The translations under genes and the position numbers were made by a program. This document shows, piece after piece, positions 10,974-18,779 of a stretch of 63,387 bases of DNA; position 1 is the first letter of the stretch; each line of letters begins with the position of its first letter. The notes beneath the pieces are model-generated. The model made no database searches. It was given only the letters and a program-made list of their open reading frames with translations, and was not told the DNA's origin. The stretch lies in contig JAFTLD010000005.1 in assembly GCA_017452945.1 (NCBI GenBank), positions 1 through 63,387 of the forward strand, in the 5' to 3' direction. Source of the DNA: Clostridia bacterium. Its GTDB lineage: Bacteria; Bacillota_A; Clostridia; Oscillospirales; CAG-272.

Positions 10974-12119
10974 TCAGTCCTTCATACGAACGGGCAGCAA
11001 GAGGAACAGCTCCTTGTCCTCGCCCTGCTCGCAAGGCTCAATGTTGATGCTGGAAAGGGGAGAGGTCATGCTCAGCTTGACTCTGTCTGCCGTGCATGCA
11101 CGCAAAGAATCGATCAGGTAGCGGTTATTGAACGCAATCACAAGATCATCGCCCTCGTGCTCTACGTAAAGCTCCTCGTAGGTCGAGCCTGCGGTCGAGG
11201 TAGCAGAGATCTTGAGGTAATCACCCGAAACGGTCAGCTTGACGTGAGAGCGCACGCTGCCCGCAATTCTCTCTTCGGTCACGAGCGCAGCACGCTCCAG
11301 AGCACCGATCAGCACGGCTCTGTCCACGCATACCGTGATTCTGTGCGTCGTCACGATAATGCGGTTATAATCGATATAGTCGCCGTCAATCAGACGGGAG
11401 AAGAAGATCATGCTATCCAGATCAAACACGATATTCTTGCGGCTGGTATAAACCGTTACAGTCGCTTCCTCGTCGCTGTCCAGCATTCTGTAAAGCTCAT
11501 TCACGGTCTTACAAGGGATGATGAACGAGAAATCCGAGCCGCCCTGTGCGGAAAATGCATCGATCTCGGTGGTCACGTTGCACTTAGCCAGCTTGAAGGA
11601 GTCGCAGGATACAAGATACAGAGAGTTGCCGGCGATCTTGAAGTGACAGCCGTTGAGCACGGGACGCTGGTCGTTGACACCCATGGCGTACATGACCTTG
11701 GAAAGCATCTCACGCAGCACACTCTGCTTGACCGTAAAACCGTTTTGAGAGGTCAGACGGGGAATTTCGGGGAAATCCGCGCCTGCAAGCGCGTTCATTT
11801 TATGGGAAGAGTTAGCGGAAACGATCTCTGCGCCAAGCTTTTCGTTGACGGTCAGGGTAACCGTTTCGCCTTCCATAACGCGGATGGTCTGCACAAACTT
11901 TTGTGCATTGATAATATAGCAGCCGGGCTCGTCGACCTGGGCGGTGATCACGATGCGAACGCCCTTTTCAAGGTCAAAGGTAGTCAGCACGCAGGTATTG
12001 TCCTCTTTGGCTTCAAACAGAATGCCTTCTACGGCAGTCAGTGTGGATTTTCCCGATACGGCACACATCAGGGGCGCAACGGCATTGCAAATTTCCTGGC
12101 GGTTGAATACGATTTTCAT
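10974..12119 (-). CDS. dnaN: DNA polymerase III beta sliding clamp
   Basis: Ring-shaped processivity clamp, 381 residues, the expected length. It starts MKIVFNRQEICNAVAPL and contains clamp words such as GVLPVL-like QRPVLNGCHF and FALPTK-like FSFIIPCKTVNEL; it ends with the conserved LLPVRMKD. Shine-Dalgarno AAAAAGGAG precedes the ATG. A short perfect palindrome (TCTCGCG TG CGCGAGA, 12142-12157) sits in its leader. Confidence 0.97.
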   Translation of the reverse strand: MKIVFNRQEICNAVAPLMCAVSGKSTLTAVEGILFEAKEDNTCVLTTFDLEKGVRIVITAQVDEPGCYIINAQKFVQTIRVMEGETVTLTVNEKLGAEIVSANSSHKMNALAGADFPEIPRLTSQNGFTVKQSVLREMLSKVMYAMGVNDQRPVLNGCHFKIAGNSLYLVSCDSFKLAKCNVTTEIDAFSAQGGSDFSFIIPCKTVNELYRMLDSDEEATVTVYTSRKNIVFDLDSMIFFSRLIDGDYIDYNRIIVTTHRITVCVDRAVLIGALERAALVTEERIAGSVRSHVKLTVSGDYLKISATSTAGSTYEELYVEHEGDDLVIAFNNRYLIDSLRACTADRVKLSMTSPLSSINIEPCEQGEDKELFLLLPVRMKD

Positions 12120-12159
12120 AAAAGCACTCCTTTTTGTTATATCTCGCGTGCGCGAGAGA

Positions 12160-12410
12160 GATAGAGAGATAGTAATATTTAGTAGTTTTAACAGTAGAAT
12201 CTGTGTAAAATGTGGAAAAGTTTATTTTCGTTTGTGTTGCAAGGGGATTTTTTGAAAAATTGCTGTGTTTTTCTTTGGAAAAGTCAGAGGAAAACAGGTG
12301 CGCAAAATGTGCAAAACCAAAATTGTGATTTGGTGGTTCTGTACGCTGTGTCGTGCTTTGGTACGACATGTATGTCGTTGTGGAAAGTTTTTTACGAGTT
12401 TTCCACAACA
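12160..12410. other. Candidate replication origin core (oriC): DnaA boxes plus DnaA-trio-like repeats
   Basis: The dnaA-dnaN spacer contains DnaA-box-like nonamers. On the minus strand they are TTTTCCACA (12211-12219), the directly abutting TTTTACACA (12202-12210), TTTTGCACA (12308-12316) and CTTTCCACA (12379-12387). On the plus strand there is TTTTCCACA (12399-12407). The last two form a 10-bp inverted repeat just after dnaA. Going on from the abutting pair towards dnaN, the minus strand reads GATT, then CTACTGTTA, AAACTACTAAATATTACTAT. This resembles the DnaA-trio element that follows DnaA boxes in the unwinding region of Bacillus subtilis. A further box lies inside the dnaA 3' end at 12489-12497, and an exact TTATCCACA is at 12690-12698. 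Function is inferred. Confidence 0.7.
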
Positions 12411-12418
12411 ATGCGTAT

Positions 12419-13834
12419 TTATCCTTCCTTAACCGCCTTGGTCAGCTCGTCAATCTCCATGGCGAATGCAGTGGAGGCCATGACCTTTTTTTCCACAGTT
12501 TCGATTGAGGAAATGATGGTGGTGTGGTTGCGGTTGAGTATTTTACCGATGCCGGGGAGGGACATATCGGTAATGGTGCGGATCAGGTAAATGGCAATGT
12601 GTCTTGCCTGCGCAATATCCTTGGTACGGCGTTCGCCCAAAATGTCTTCTTTTTTGATGCCGTATTTTTTGTAAACTGCGGTAAAGATCTTATCCACAGT
12701 CACGTTCACAGGCTCGGCACCGCCCAAAAGCTCGTCAATGCAGCCTCTGGCCACGTCCATGGTGATCACTTTTCCGTAAACAAAGCCGATGGCGCTGAGC
12801 TTACGTACGGCTCCTTCGATCTGTCGGATGTTGGAGCGAAGATTTTCCGCAAGGAATTCGAGCACGTCGTCCGAGATCTTGATACCGATCTGATCCGCCT
12901 TTTTCTTGATGATGGCGATACGAAGCTCGGGATCCGGCGGCTGAATATCCGCAATCAATCCCCACTCAAAGCGGGTCTTGAGTCTGTCCTCCAGCGTTTT
13001 GATATCCTTGGGCGGCTGGTCGGATGTCAGAATGATCTGCTTGCCGTCCTCGTGCAGCGCGTTGAAGGTGTGGAAAAATTCTTCCTGGGTTGAAACCTTA
13101 CCCGCAATGAATTGTATATCGTCGATCATGAGAATGTCACAGCTGCGGTATTTTTCGCGGAATTCGTTCATGGTGCGGCGTGCCATGCATTCGATCATCT
13201 GGTTGGTAAAGTCTTCACCCTTGATATAGATTACCGTAATATCCGGACGCTTGCGCTTGAACTCATTGGTAATGGCGTAAAGCAAGTGTGTTTTTCCAAG
13301 TCCCGAGGGGCCGTAGATAAACAGAGGATTGTAGTCGGTTGCGGGATGGTTTGCCACAGCCACGCAGGCGGCATGGGCAAACTTGTTAGAGCTTCCGACG
13401 ATAAAGTTATCAAAGGTATATTCGAATTTGAAGGGGGGCATGGTAGAGCCCAGCGTGGGCTTGTCCGCGGGCTGTTGTGTGGGAGAGACAGTAGCTGCAG
13501 TAGCGGCAGAAGCAGCAGCTGCTTCAATCTGTGCTGCGCGTACAAAGCGTTCACGCAGATCCTCCACACCCTTGGTTTTTCCGGAAAATTGCAGATCAAT
13601 CTGCACGTCCATTCCAAGGTTTTCCGAGAATTTTTGTCTGATCTCGGGCAGATACATACTTTTTATCACGTTGATTTTGATTTCGGACGGTGTTACCATT
13701 GTAATGGTGTTATTCTCAAAGCTTTTGATCTCCAAACCTCCAAACCAGACGTCGCAGATCAGGTCTCCGAGCGTGCTTCTGTAGTATTCCTTAATACCGC
13801 CCCAAAGCGCGTTAAGAAGATCTAAAATTTCCAT
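12419..13834 (-). CDS. dnaA: Chromosomal replication initiator DnaA
   Basis: AAA+ initiator of 471 residues. Domain I is at about 1-90 and an Ala/Thr-rich linker (domain II) at about 100-125. Domain III has Walker A GPSGLGKTHLL and Walker B ILMIDDIQF; domain IV has the DNA-binding helix motif ending RNHTTIISSIETV. Shine-Dalgarno AAAGGAAA lies six bases before the ATG. It heads the minus-strand cluster and is divergent from copA. Confidence 0.98.
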   Translation of the reverse strand: MEILDLLNALWGGIKEYYRSTLGDLICDVWFGGLEIKSFENNTITMVTPSEIKINVIKSMYLPEIRQKFSENLGMDVQIDLQFSGKTKGVEDLRERFVRAAQIEAAAASAATAATVSPTQQPADKPTLGSTMPPFKFEYTFDNFIVGSSNKFAHAACVAVANHPATDYNPLFIYGPSGLGKTHLLYAITNEFKRKRPDITVIYIKGEDFTNQMIECMARRTMNEFREKYRSCDILMIDDIQFIAGKVSTQEEFFHTFNALHEDGKQIILTSDQPPKDIKTLEDRLKTRFEWGLIADIQPPDPELRIAIIKKKADQIGIKISDDVLEFLAENLRSNIRQIEGAVRKLSAIGFVYGKVITMDVARGCIDELLGGAEPVNVTVDKIFTAVYKKYGIKKEDILGERRTKDIAQARHIAIYLIRTITDMSLPGIGKILNRNHTTIISSIETVEKKVMASTAFAMEIDELTKAVKEG

Positions 13835-13890
13835 TATGTTTCCTTTCCCGTATGGGTAACTCTTAATATATATATTTATAGTTATTATAT

Positions 13891-13919
13891 ATTATAACAT
13901 ATAATAGCCGTAAAAGCAA
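13891..13919 (-). promoter_or_regulatory. dnaA promoter
   Basis: TTGCTT, a 17-bp spacer and TATAAT lie on the minus strand upstream of dnaA, in a very AT-rich stretch (13865-13905) that could also ease strand opening. Confidence 0.7.
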
Positions 13920-13972
13920 CCCCAAATACATTCTTTTTGGTTTGTTTTGAAAGAAAAGTTTACATTTTTTTG

Positions 13973-14001
13973 TTGCAATCGGGACAAAAATGCGCTATAA
14001 T
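13973..14001 (+). promoter_or_regulatory. copA promoter
   Basis: TTGCAA, a 17-bp spacer and TATAAT, about 50 bases before the copA ATG. No clear CopY or CsoR operator was recognised. Confidence 0.75.
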
Positions 14002-14050
14002 ATGTGTATATTAAAATTGTAAATTTTTTGTGAAAAGAGACGTTTTGAGT

Positions 14051-16585
14051 ATGCAAAAGATCAGATACGGAGTAAAAGGCATGATGTGTGCTGCCTGTGT
14101 TTCTCACGTCGAGCGCGCGGCCAAGGCGGTGCTTGGAGAAGGACAGATCGAGTACACGGTCAGCCTCTTGACAAATTCCTTGAGCGTAACGTATCCGGAC
14201 GGATATAGCCAAGGGGATATCAAAAAAATCGAAAAAAAGCTTGCCGCAAAGATCAAGTCGGCAGGGTATGCTTTGACCGAGGAGGTCGGGCAGCAAAAAT
14301 CACAGCAGGATAATAAAAAACAGGATAAGGTCACGCTGTTCAGATTTATCGTCAGCGCGTGCCTGATGGGCGTTTTGATGTTCGTGTCCATGGGCAACAT
14401 GTTCGGCGTGCCGTTTTTGCAGTTTTTCTCACAGCCGGAATATGCGCTGATGTTTGTTATTTTGCAAATGGTACTGACGCTTCCCGTGCTGATTTTGAAT
14501 TACGGCTTCTTTTTCCGCGGTTTTCGCGCGCTTTTCCACCTTTCGCCCAATATGGATACCCTGATCGCCATCGGCTCGTCTGCGGCGTTTATTTACGGTG
14601 TGTGGGCGGCTGTAGAGATCGGCATTGCAAGCGCTACGGGCAACGTTGAGCTGCTGCATACCTGGATGCATTCCCTGTATCTTGAGTCCTCGGCAACCAT
14701 CGTCACGCTTGTGTCACTTGGAAAGATGTTAGAGGGCAGAGCAAAAACAAAGGCAGGTGCAGCTGTGCGTGCGCTGGCATCGCTCTTGCCGGATGAGGCA
14801 AGCGTACTGCGTGACGGTGAAATGGTGCAGGTGCCCGTATCCGAGCTGCAGATCGGTGACGTGGTCGTGGTCAAGCAGGGCATGGCCATTCCTGTGGACG
14901 GCACTGTGATAGAAGGCCAGGGCGGCGTGGATGAATCCCCTTTGAGCGGAGAGAGTATTCCCGTGGAAAAGCAGGAAGGGGATCGCGTCAGCGGCGCGTG
15001 CACCTTGATCAGCGGATATCTGACCGTGCGTGTGGATCGCATAGGACAGGATACGGCACTGCAAAAGATCATTACGCTTTTAGAGGATGCCGCATCGTCA
15101 AAGGCACCCATAGCGCGTGTTGCGGATAAGGTCAGCAGCATTTTTGTGCCTTGCGTCATGGGCATTTCGCTGATCACGGCCATCGTTTGGATGATCGCCA
15201 CGGGCGGAGATATCAACCAGGCAATGAGAAGTGCCATTTCGGTATTGGTCATTTCCTGCCCCTGTGCGCTGGGTCTTGCCACACCGACCGCTATCATGGT
15301 AGGAACGGGCAGGGGAGCCGGCGAGGGTGTTTTGATCAAGAGCGGAGAAGCATTGGAAACACTGCACGGTGTGGAATACGTGCTGATGGATAAAACGGGC
15401 ACGCTGACCGAAGGAAAACCGACCGTGTCGTACGTGCAGGCGCTTGAAGGCTTTGATGAAAGATCTTTGATCGAATATGCATATGCCGCAGAGAGTCTTT
15501 CGGCACATCCGTTGTCTGTTGCAATATGCAGTTATGCCAAAAATGAAGGTGCAGCATTATTGCCCGCAACAAATTATGAATCCGTGATCGGACACGGTAT
15601 AGGTGCTCTTGTAAACGGAAAACAAGTGTTGGTGGGAAAGCCGGAGTTTTTGTCGAATCATGGCATTGAACCGGATCATTCGGCAATTTCGATTTTCAAG
15701 GATTGTCAAAAACGCGGAAATACCACGGTTTTGGTATCTATTGACGGCAAAACTGCAGGCTTGATCGGTATTTCGGATCCTATTCGTAAGGAGAGTGCGC
15801 AAACAGTTGCAGCCCTTGCAGATATGGGCATTACCTGTGTCATGCTGACGGGAGATAATCCTGTAACGGCAAAAGCAATTGCAAATCAGGCAGGTATAAG
15901 CGTCTATCACGCTTCGCTTTTGCCCGAGGATAAGGAGCGGATCATTCGAGAGTATCTTGCCAAAGGAAAGACTGCCATGGTAGGTGACGGCATCAATGAT
16001 GCACCGGCATTGGCGCGCTCGGATGTGGGTATTGCTATCGGAACGGGCACAGAGGTTGCGATCGATTCAGCAGACGTTGTGCTGTCTAAAAGCTCTCTTT
16101 GGAGTGTCGTGCAAGCGATCAGACTGTCCCGCGAAACGGTCAGCATTATCAAGCAAAACCTTTTCTGGGCACTCATCTATAACAGCATTTGTATTCCGCT
16201 TGCAGCAGGTGTGCTTGCTCCCTTTGGGATTGTGCTTAATCCCATGATCGCCTCGGTGGCTATGAGTTTCTCATCGGTCAGCGTGGTGCTCAATTCGTTA
16301 AGACTCAAAAAACCCGCCAAATATAAGCCGGGTGTCAAATATCAAATTCATAAAAAAAGGAGAAATACAGGTATGGCAGAACAGATCATCGTATTGGACG
16401 TACAGGGCATGATGTGCCAGAAGTGCGTAGCACACGTCAAAAAGGCATTGGAGAGCACAAAGGGCGTCAAGGCAGTTGAGGTTGATTTAGATAACAACAC
16501 CGCAACCGTGACATATACCGGTAAAAAGCCCGAAGAGCTTGTAAAAAACGTGACCGAAGAAGGATATCCCGCAAAGATCAGATAA
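14051..16585 (+). CDS. copA: Copper-exporting P-type ATPase fused in frame to a CopZ-like domain
   Basis: P1B-type ATPase of 844 residues. The N-terminal HMA domain has [10 protein letters not shown]. The TM metal site is [13 protein letters not shown], the phosphorylation loop DKTGTLTEG, with the SAHPLS His-Pro motif and the hinge [10 protein letters not shown]. The pump appears to end near [12 protein letters not shown]. The frame then continues through a short Lys-rich linker into a complete second HMA domain ([18 protein letters not shown]), which looks like free-standing CopZ chaperone. The ATG at 14051 is preferred; an upstream GTG at 14030 lacks a ribosome site. Expected role: Cu(I) efflux from the cytoplasm. 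Confidence 0.93.
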   Translation: MQKIRYGVKGMMCAACVSHVERAAKAVLGEGQIEYTVSLLTNSLSVTYPDGYSQGDIKKIEKKLAAKIKSAGYALTEEVGQQKSQQDNKKQDKVTLFRFIVSACLMGVLMFVSMGNMFGVPFLQFFSQPEYALMFVILQMVLTLPVLILNYGFFFRGFRALFHLSPNMDTLIAIGSSAAFIYGVWAAVEIGIASATGNVELLHTWMHSLYLESSATIVTLVSLGKMLEGRAKTKAGAAVRALASLLPDEASVLRDGEMVQVPVSELQIGDVVVVKQGMAIPVDGTVIEGQGGVDESPLSGESIPVEKQEGDRVSGACTLISGYLTVRVDRIGQDTALQKIITLLEDAASSKAPIARVADKVSSIFVPCVMGISLITAIVWMIATGGDINQAMRSAISVLVISCPCALGLATPTAIMVGTGRGAGEGVLIKSGEALETLHGVEYVLMDKTGTLTEGKPTVSYVQALEGFDERSLIEYAYAAESLSAHPLSVAICSYAKNEGAALLPATNYESVIGHGIGALVNGKQVLVGKPEFLSNHGIEPDHSAISIFKDCQKRGNTTVLVSIDGKTAGLIGISDPIRKESAQTVAALADMGITCVMLTGDNPVTAKAIANQAGISVYHASLLPEDKERIIREYLAKGKTAMVGDGINDAPALARSDVGIAIGTGTEVAIDSADVVLSKSSLWSVVQAIRLSRETVSIIKQNLFWALIYNSICIPLAAGVLAPFGIVLNPMIASVAMSFSSVSVVLNSLRLKKPAKYKPGVKYQIHKKRRNTGMAEQIIVLDVQGMMCQKCVAHVKKALESTKGVKAVEVDLDNNTATVTYTGKKPEELVKNVTEEGYPAKIR
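16358..16375 (+). promoter_or_regulatory. copZ: Internal ribosome binding site and ATG for a CopZ-like product
   Basis: Inside copA, AGGAG (16358-16362) precedes an in-frame ATG (16373) by 10 bases, exactly where the CopZ-like domain begins ([18 protein letters not shown]). Initiation here would give a 70-residue chaperone from 16373-16585, in addition to the fused form. The start signal is seen; its use is inferred. Confidence 0.6.
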
Positions 16586-16594
16586 AAAATCACG

Positions 16595-16626
16595 TAAAAA
16601 AGGGTTGAAAAATCAACCCTTTTTTT
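16595..16626. terminator. Bidirectional terminator between copA and pssA
   Basis: An 8-bp stem AGGGTTGA / TCAACCCT with an AAAA loop is flanked by A6 on the left and T6 on the right. It can stop both converging genes; the pssA stop codon lies inside it. Confidence 0.9.
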
Positions 16627-17215
16627 CTATGTTCTTTTTTACAAATAACTTATCTACACAAAATTTAGGAATACCGACGTCAAGTATGAAAAGAAAAGGT
16701 ACGACAACGGCAAGCACGTAATAGATCACGGTCATAACGTTTTCGGGTAAGGCGTACTGCAATAAAAATGTCAGCGGCAAAATGATGGCGACCGAAGTTA
16801 CAGGCAAGCCTCTGTATTTTTTGGTTGTGCCACCCTCTGTTTGCTGGCGTTTGATCTCCAAAACGTTAAAGAATGCAAGACGAATCACAGCGCAAAGCAC
16901 GAAAAGGATCAAAAGAATAATGCCCACAATCGAATCTACGCCGTTGAAATACAGAAAAATTGCAGGAAACGCGCCAAAACAGATCACGTCGCAAAGAGAA
17001 TCCAGCTGAATACCGAAATTCTTTTCATCAGCAGTTCTGTTTTTCTTGGATCGTGCCACAACACCGTCAAACATATCGCAAATACCGGACGCAGCCAGAC
17101 ACGCCATAGCTGCAAAATCGTTGCCGTCAAAAGCAAGCTTGATACCAAGTAAAGAAGACGCCAGACTTAAATAGGTCAAAATGACAGTATAATTATAAAA
17201 ACCGATCAGACGCAT
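16613..17215 (-). CDS. pssA: CDP-alcohol phosphatidyltransferase, PssA-like
   Basis: Membrane phospholipid enzyme of 200 residues. The CDP-alcohol motif is complete: CDMFDGVVARSKK followed by FGIQLDSLCDVICFG (DG-AR-G-D-D). Length, the N-terminus (MRLIGFYNYTVILTYLSL) and about six TM segments fit phosphatidylserine synthase, which joins CDP-diacylglycerol and serine. Another CDP-alcohol substrate cannot be excluded. The start at 17215 has AAGGAGA upstream; the longer frame overlaps popT. It is the third gene of the marR-popT-pssA operon. Confidence 0.8.
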   Translation of the reverse strand: MRLIGFYNYTVILTYLSLASSLLGIKLAFDGNDFAAMACLAASGICDMFDGVVARSKKNRTADEKNFGIQLDSLCDVICFGAFPAIFLYFNGVDSIVGIILLILFVLCAVIRLAFFNVLEIKRQQTEGGTTKKYRGLPVTSVAIILPLTFLLQYALPENVMTVIYYVLAVVVPFLFILDVGIPKFCVDKLFVKKNIEKKG

Positions 17216-17231
17216 AATTATTCTCCTTAAA

Positions 17232-18059
17232 TTAAGACAGATGTTTGATTCCGTAAACGTCCATAGTACGTGCCACGGTAAAACCAATGACAAAGCATGC
17301 TAAGGAAATGATCATGATAAAGGGAGTTTCAAAATGAACGGGTATAATTTTGAGAGAGGATGCGATCACAAAGCCCAGTATAATGCGGCACATCAGCGTA
17401 TTGTGCTTTTTATATAGCATATTGACCAGGCGAGCTAAAAGCAAAATCGTTGCAACAATACCGATCAGAAAGGGGATCAGCACAGTGATTTGCAAGGATC
17501 CAATGCCGGCCGTGAGCGGTTCATACAGCCCAAGCTCAATCAAAATGGAAGAGGAGGTCATGCCCGGAACGATGGTGGAAAGTCCCCATAAAACACCGCA
17601 GAAAATAAAGGATACGAAGGAGGGAGCGAGCGTGGTGCTGACGCTGACCTCGATCAGATGGAAAAGCAGATATGCAAAGGATAGGGAGATGACAAAGGGC
17701 ATCCAGCTCTTTGATGTGTTGGCGTTTGGATCATCCTTGACCACCAGCATTTCGGGCAGCGTACCGCAGATCAGACCGAAAAACAGCATCAAAGCAGCCG
17801 GCTGGCAAAGACCGAACACAAATTCCACCGCTTTAGCCAATAAAACAAATCCAAGTGCCCAGCCAATGGCAAAGGGAAGGAATATTTTATAATGCGTTTT
17901 GAAGGATTTGATCGGATGTGTTAAAAGCTCCATCATGGGCTCGTAAATACCGAATATTACGCACAAAACACCGCCGCTGATGCCGGGTAAAATAGCTCCT
18001 ACACCCACGATTGCACCTTGCAGCACGTACAAAAGAGATTTGAATATTACCTTAAGCAT
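17232..18059 (-). CDS. popT: DUF368 polyprenyl-phosphate transporter, PopT-like
   Basis: Polytopic membrane protein of 275 residues with the DUF368 signatures GAIVGVGAILPGISGGVLC near the N-terminus and its internal repeat LWGLSTIVPGMTSSSILIELGLYEPL. The two inverted halves are visible. DUF368 proteins (PopT) are reported to return undecaprenyl phosphate across the membrane for reuse in wall synthesis. The start at 18059 overlaps the marR stop codon, with GAGG upstream, so translation is coupled to the regulator. Lipid-carrier recycling paired with a phospholipid synthase suggests an envelope-stress operon (inference). Confidence 0.85.
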   Translation of the reverse strand: MLKVIFKSLLYVLQGAIVGVGAILPGISGGVLCVIFGIYEPMMELLTHPIKSFKTHYKIFLPFAIGWALGFVLLAKAVEFVFGLCQPAALMLFFGLICGTLPEMLVVKDDPNANTSKSWMPFVISLSFAYLLFHLIEVSVSTTLAPSFVSFIFCGVLWGLSTIVPGMTSSSILIELGLYEPLTAGIGSLQITVLIPFLIGIVATILLLARLVNMLYKKHNTLMCRIILGFVIASSLKIIPVHFETPFIMIISLACFVIGFTVARTMDVYGIKHLS

Positions 18060-18504
18060 TGGCTTGTGCCTCAAATTCGTTTTTGATAATGGCAAGGTAT
18101 TGTCCAAAGCTTTGCGTCATGGCGGAAAATTGCTCGGCAGTCATTTTCATAAAGGCTTTTTGTTCAGCCTCGGCAATCGGTGCGATGATACTCAAGCCGC
18201 GTTTTTTGCCTTCCTCGGTCAGACGAATGATCTTTCTTTTTCTTTGTCCCGGCTTGTGCTCCAGGCGTGCGTATTTTTTGATGATCATTTGCGCAACGAT
18301 CGAGTTTACGGTTTGCTTAGGTAAGGACCAGATGGTACAAAGATCCTGTTGGGTATATTCACCGTCCTGTTCCGTCAGCGTTTGCCAGATCCAAAATTCA
18401 TTTTCGGAAATAGTATTTGCACTGATGGCGTGATGATAAGCACTCAGATATTCCTTGATCTGTGTGTGAAGTTGATCGATCTGCTGCTTGCAGAGTTGTT
18501 GCAT
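18052..18504 (-). CDS. MarR-family transcriptional regulator
   Basis: Winged-helix repressor of 150 residues. The recognition-helix region is WSLPKQTVNSIVAQMIIKKY, and the wing KPGQRKRKIIRLTEEGKK is typical of MarR. The ATG at 18504 is chosen for its GGAGG six bases upstream; an earlier start would lie in the operator. It is the first gene of the operon with popT and pssA. Two palindromes in its promoter make autoregulation likely. Ligand unknown. Confidence 0.92.
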   Translation of the reverse strand: MQQLCKQQIDQLHTQIKEYLSAYHHAISANTISENEFWIWQTLTEQDGEYTQQDLCTIWSLPKQTVNSIVAQMIIKKYARLEHKPGQRKRKIIRLTEEGKKRGLSIIAPIAEAEQKAFMKMTAEQFSAMTQSFGQYLAIIKNEFEAQANA

Positions 18505-18516
18505 AGTTACCTCCAA

Positions 18517-18572
18517 AAGTCCCATTTCGGACTTAATGTGTTTATTATAGTCCTAAATCGGACTTATGTCAA
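18517..18572 (-). promoter_or_regulatory. marR-popT-pssA promoter with two palindromic operators
   Basis: The minus strand has an exact consensus promoter: TTGACA (18567-18572), a 17-bp spacer and TATAAT (18544-18549). Operator 1, AGTCC-N6-GGACT (18549-18564), fills the spacer. Operator 2, AAGTCC-N6-GGACTT (18517-18534), lies just upstream of the ribosome site. The two centres are 31 bp apart, about three helical turns. This fits MarR dimers blocking the promoter. Confidence 0.88.
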
Positions 18573-18715
18573 GAGATTTTGTCGAATTTTTTAGTTTTTT
18601 TGTTAAAATCCTTTGCAGAACAGCACATCTTGTGTCATCCTGATTGTTTTTTACTCGCTCAGAATAACTCATAAAGGTAACGCTCAATATGACCAAAACA
18701 AAATACTCAACCAAC

Positions 18716-18746
18716 GCAAAAAAGGCCGACGTTTGACATCGACCTT
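18716..18746 (-). terminator. Terminator of the maf-mreB-pbp2 operon
   Basis: A 10-bp stem (AAGGTCGATG / CGTCGGCCTT, two wobble pairs) on the minus strand is followed by T6 shortly after the pbp2 stop. Confidence 0.85.
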
Positions 18747-18779
18747 TCCTTTTTAGATATGAATTTTTATTTTTCACGT

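Noticed and set aside
14030..14050. GTG start seven codons before the copA ATG
   Set aside because: No Shine-Dalgarno precedes it, and the HMA domain begins right after the ATG at 14051.
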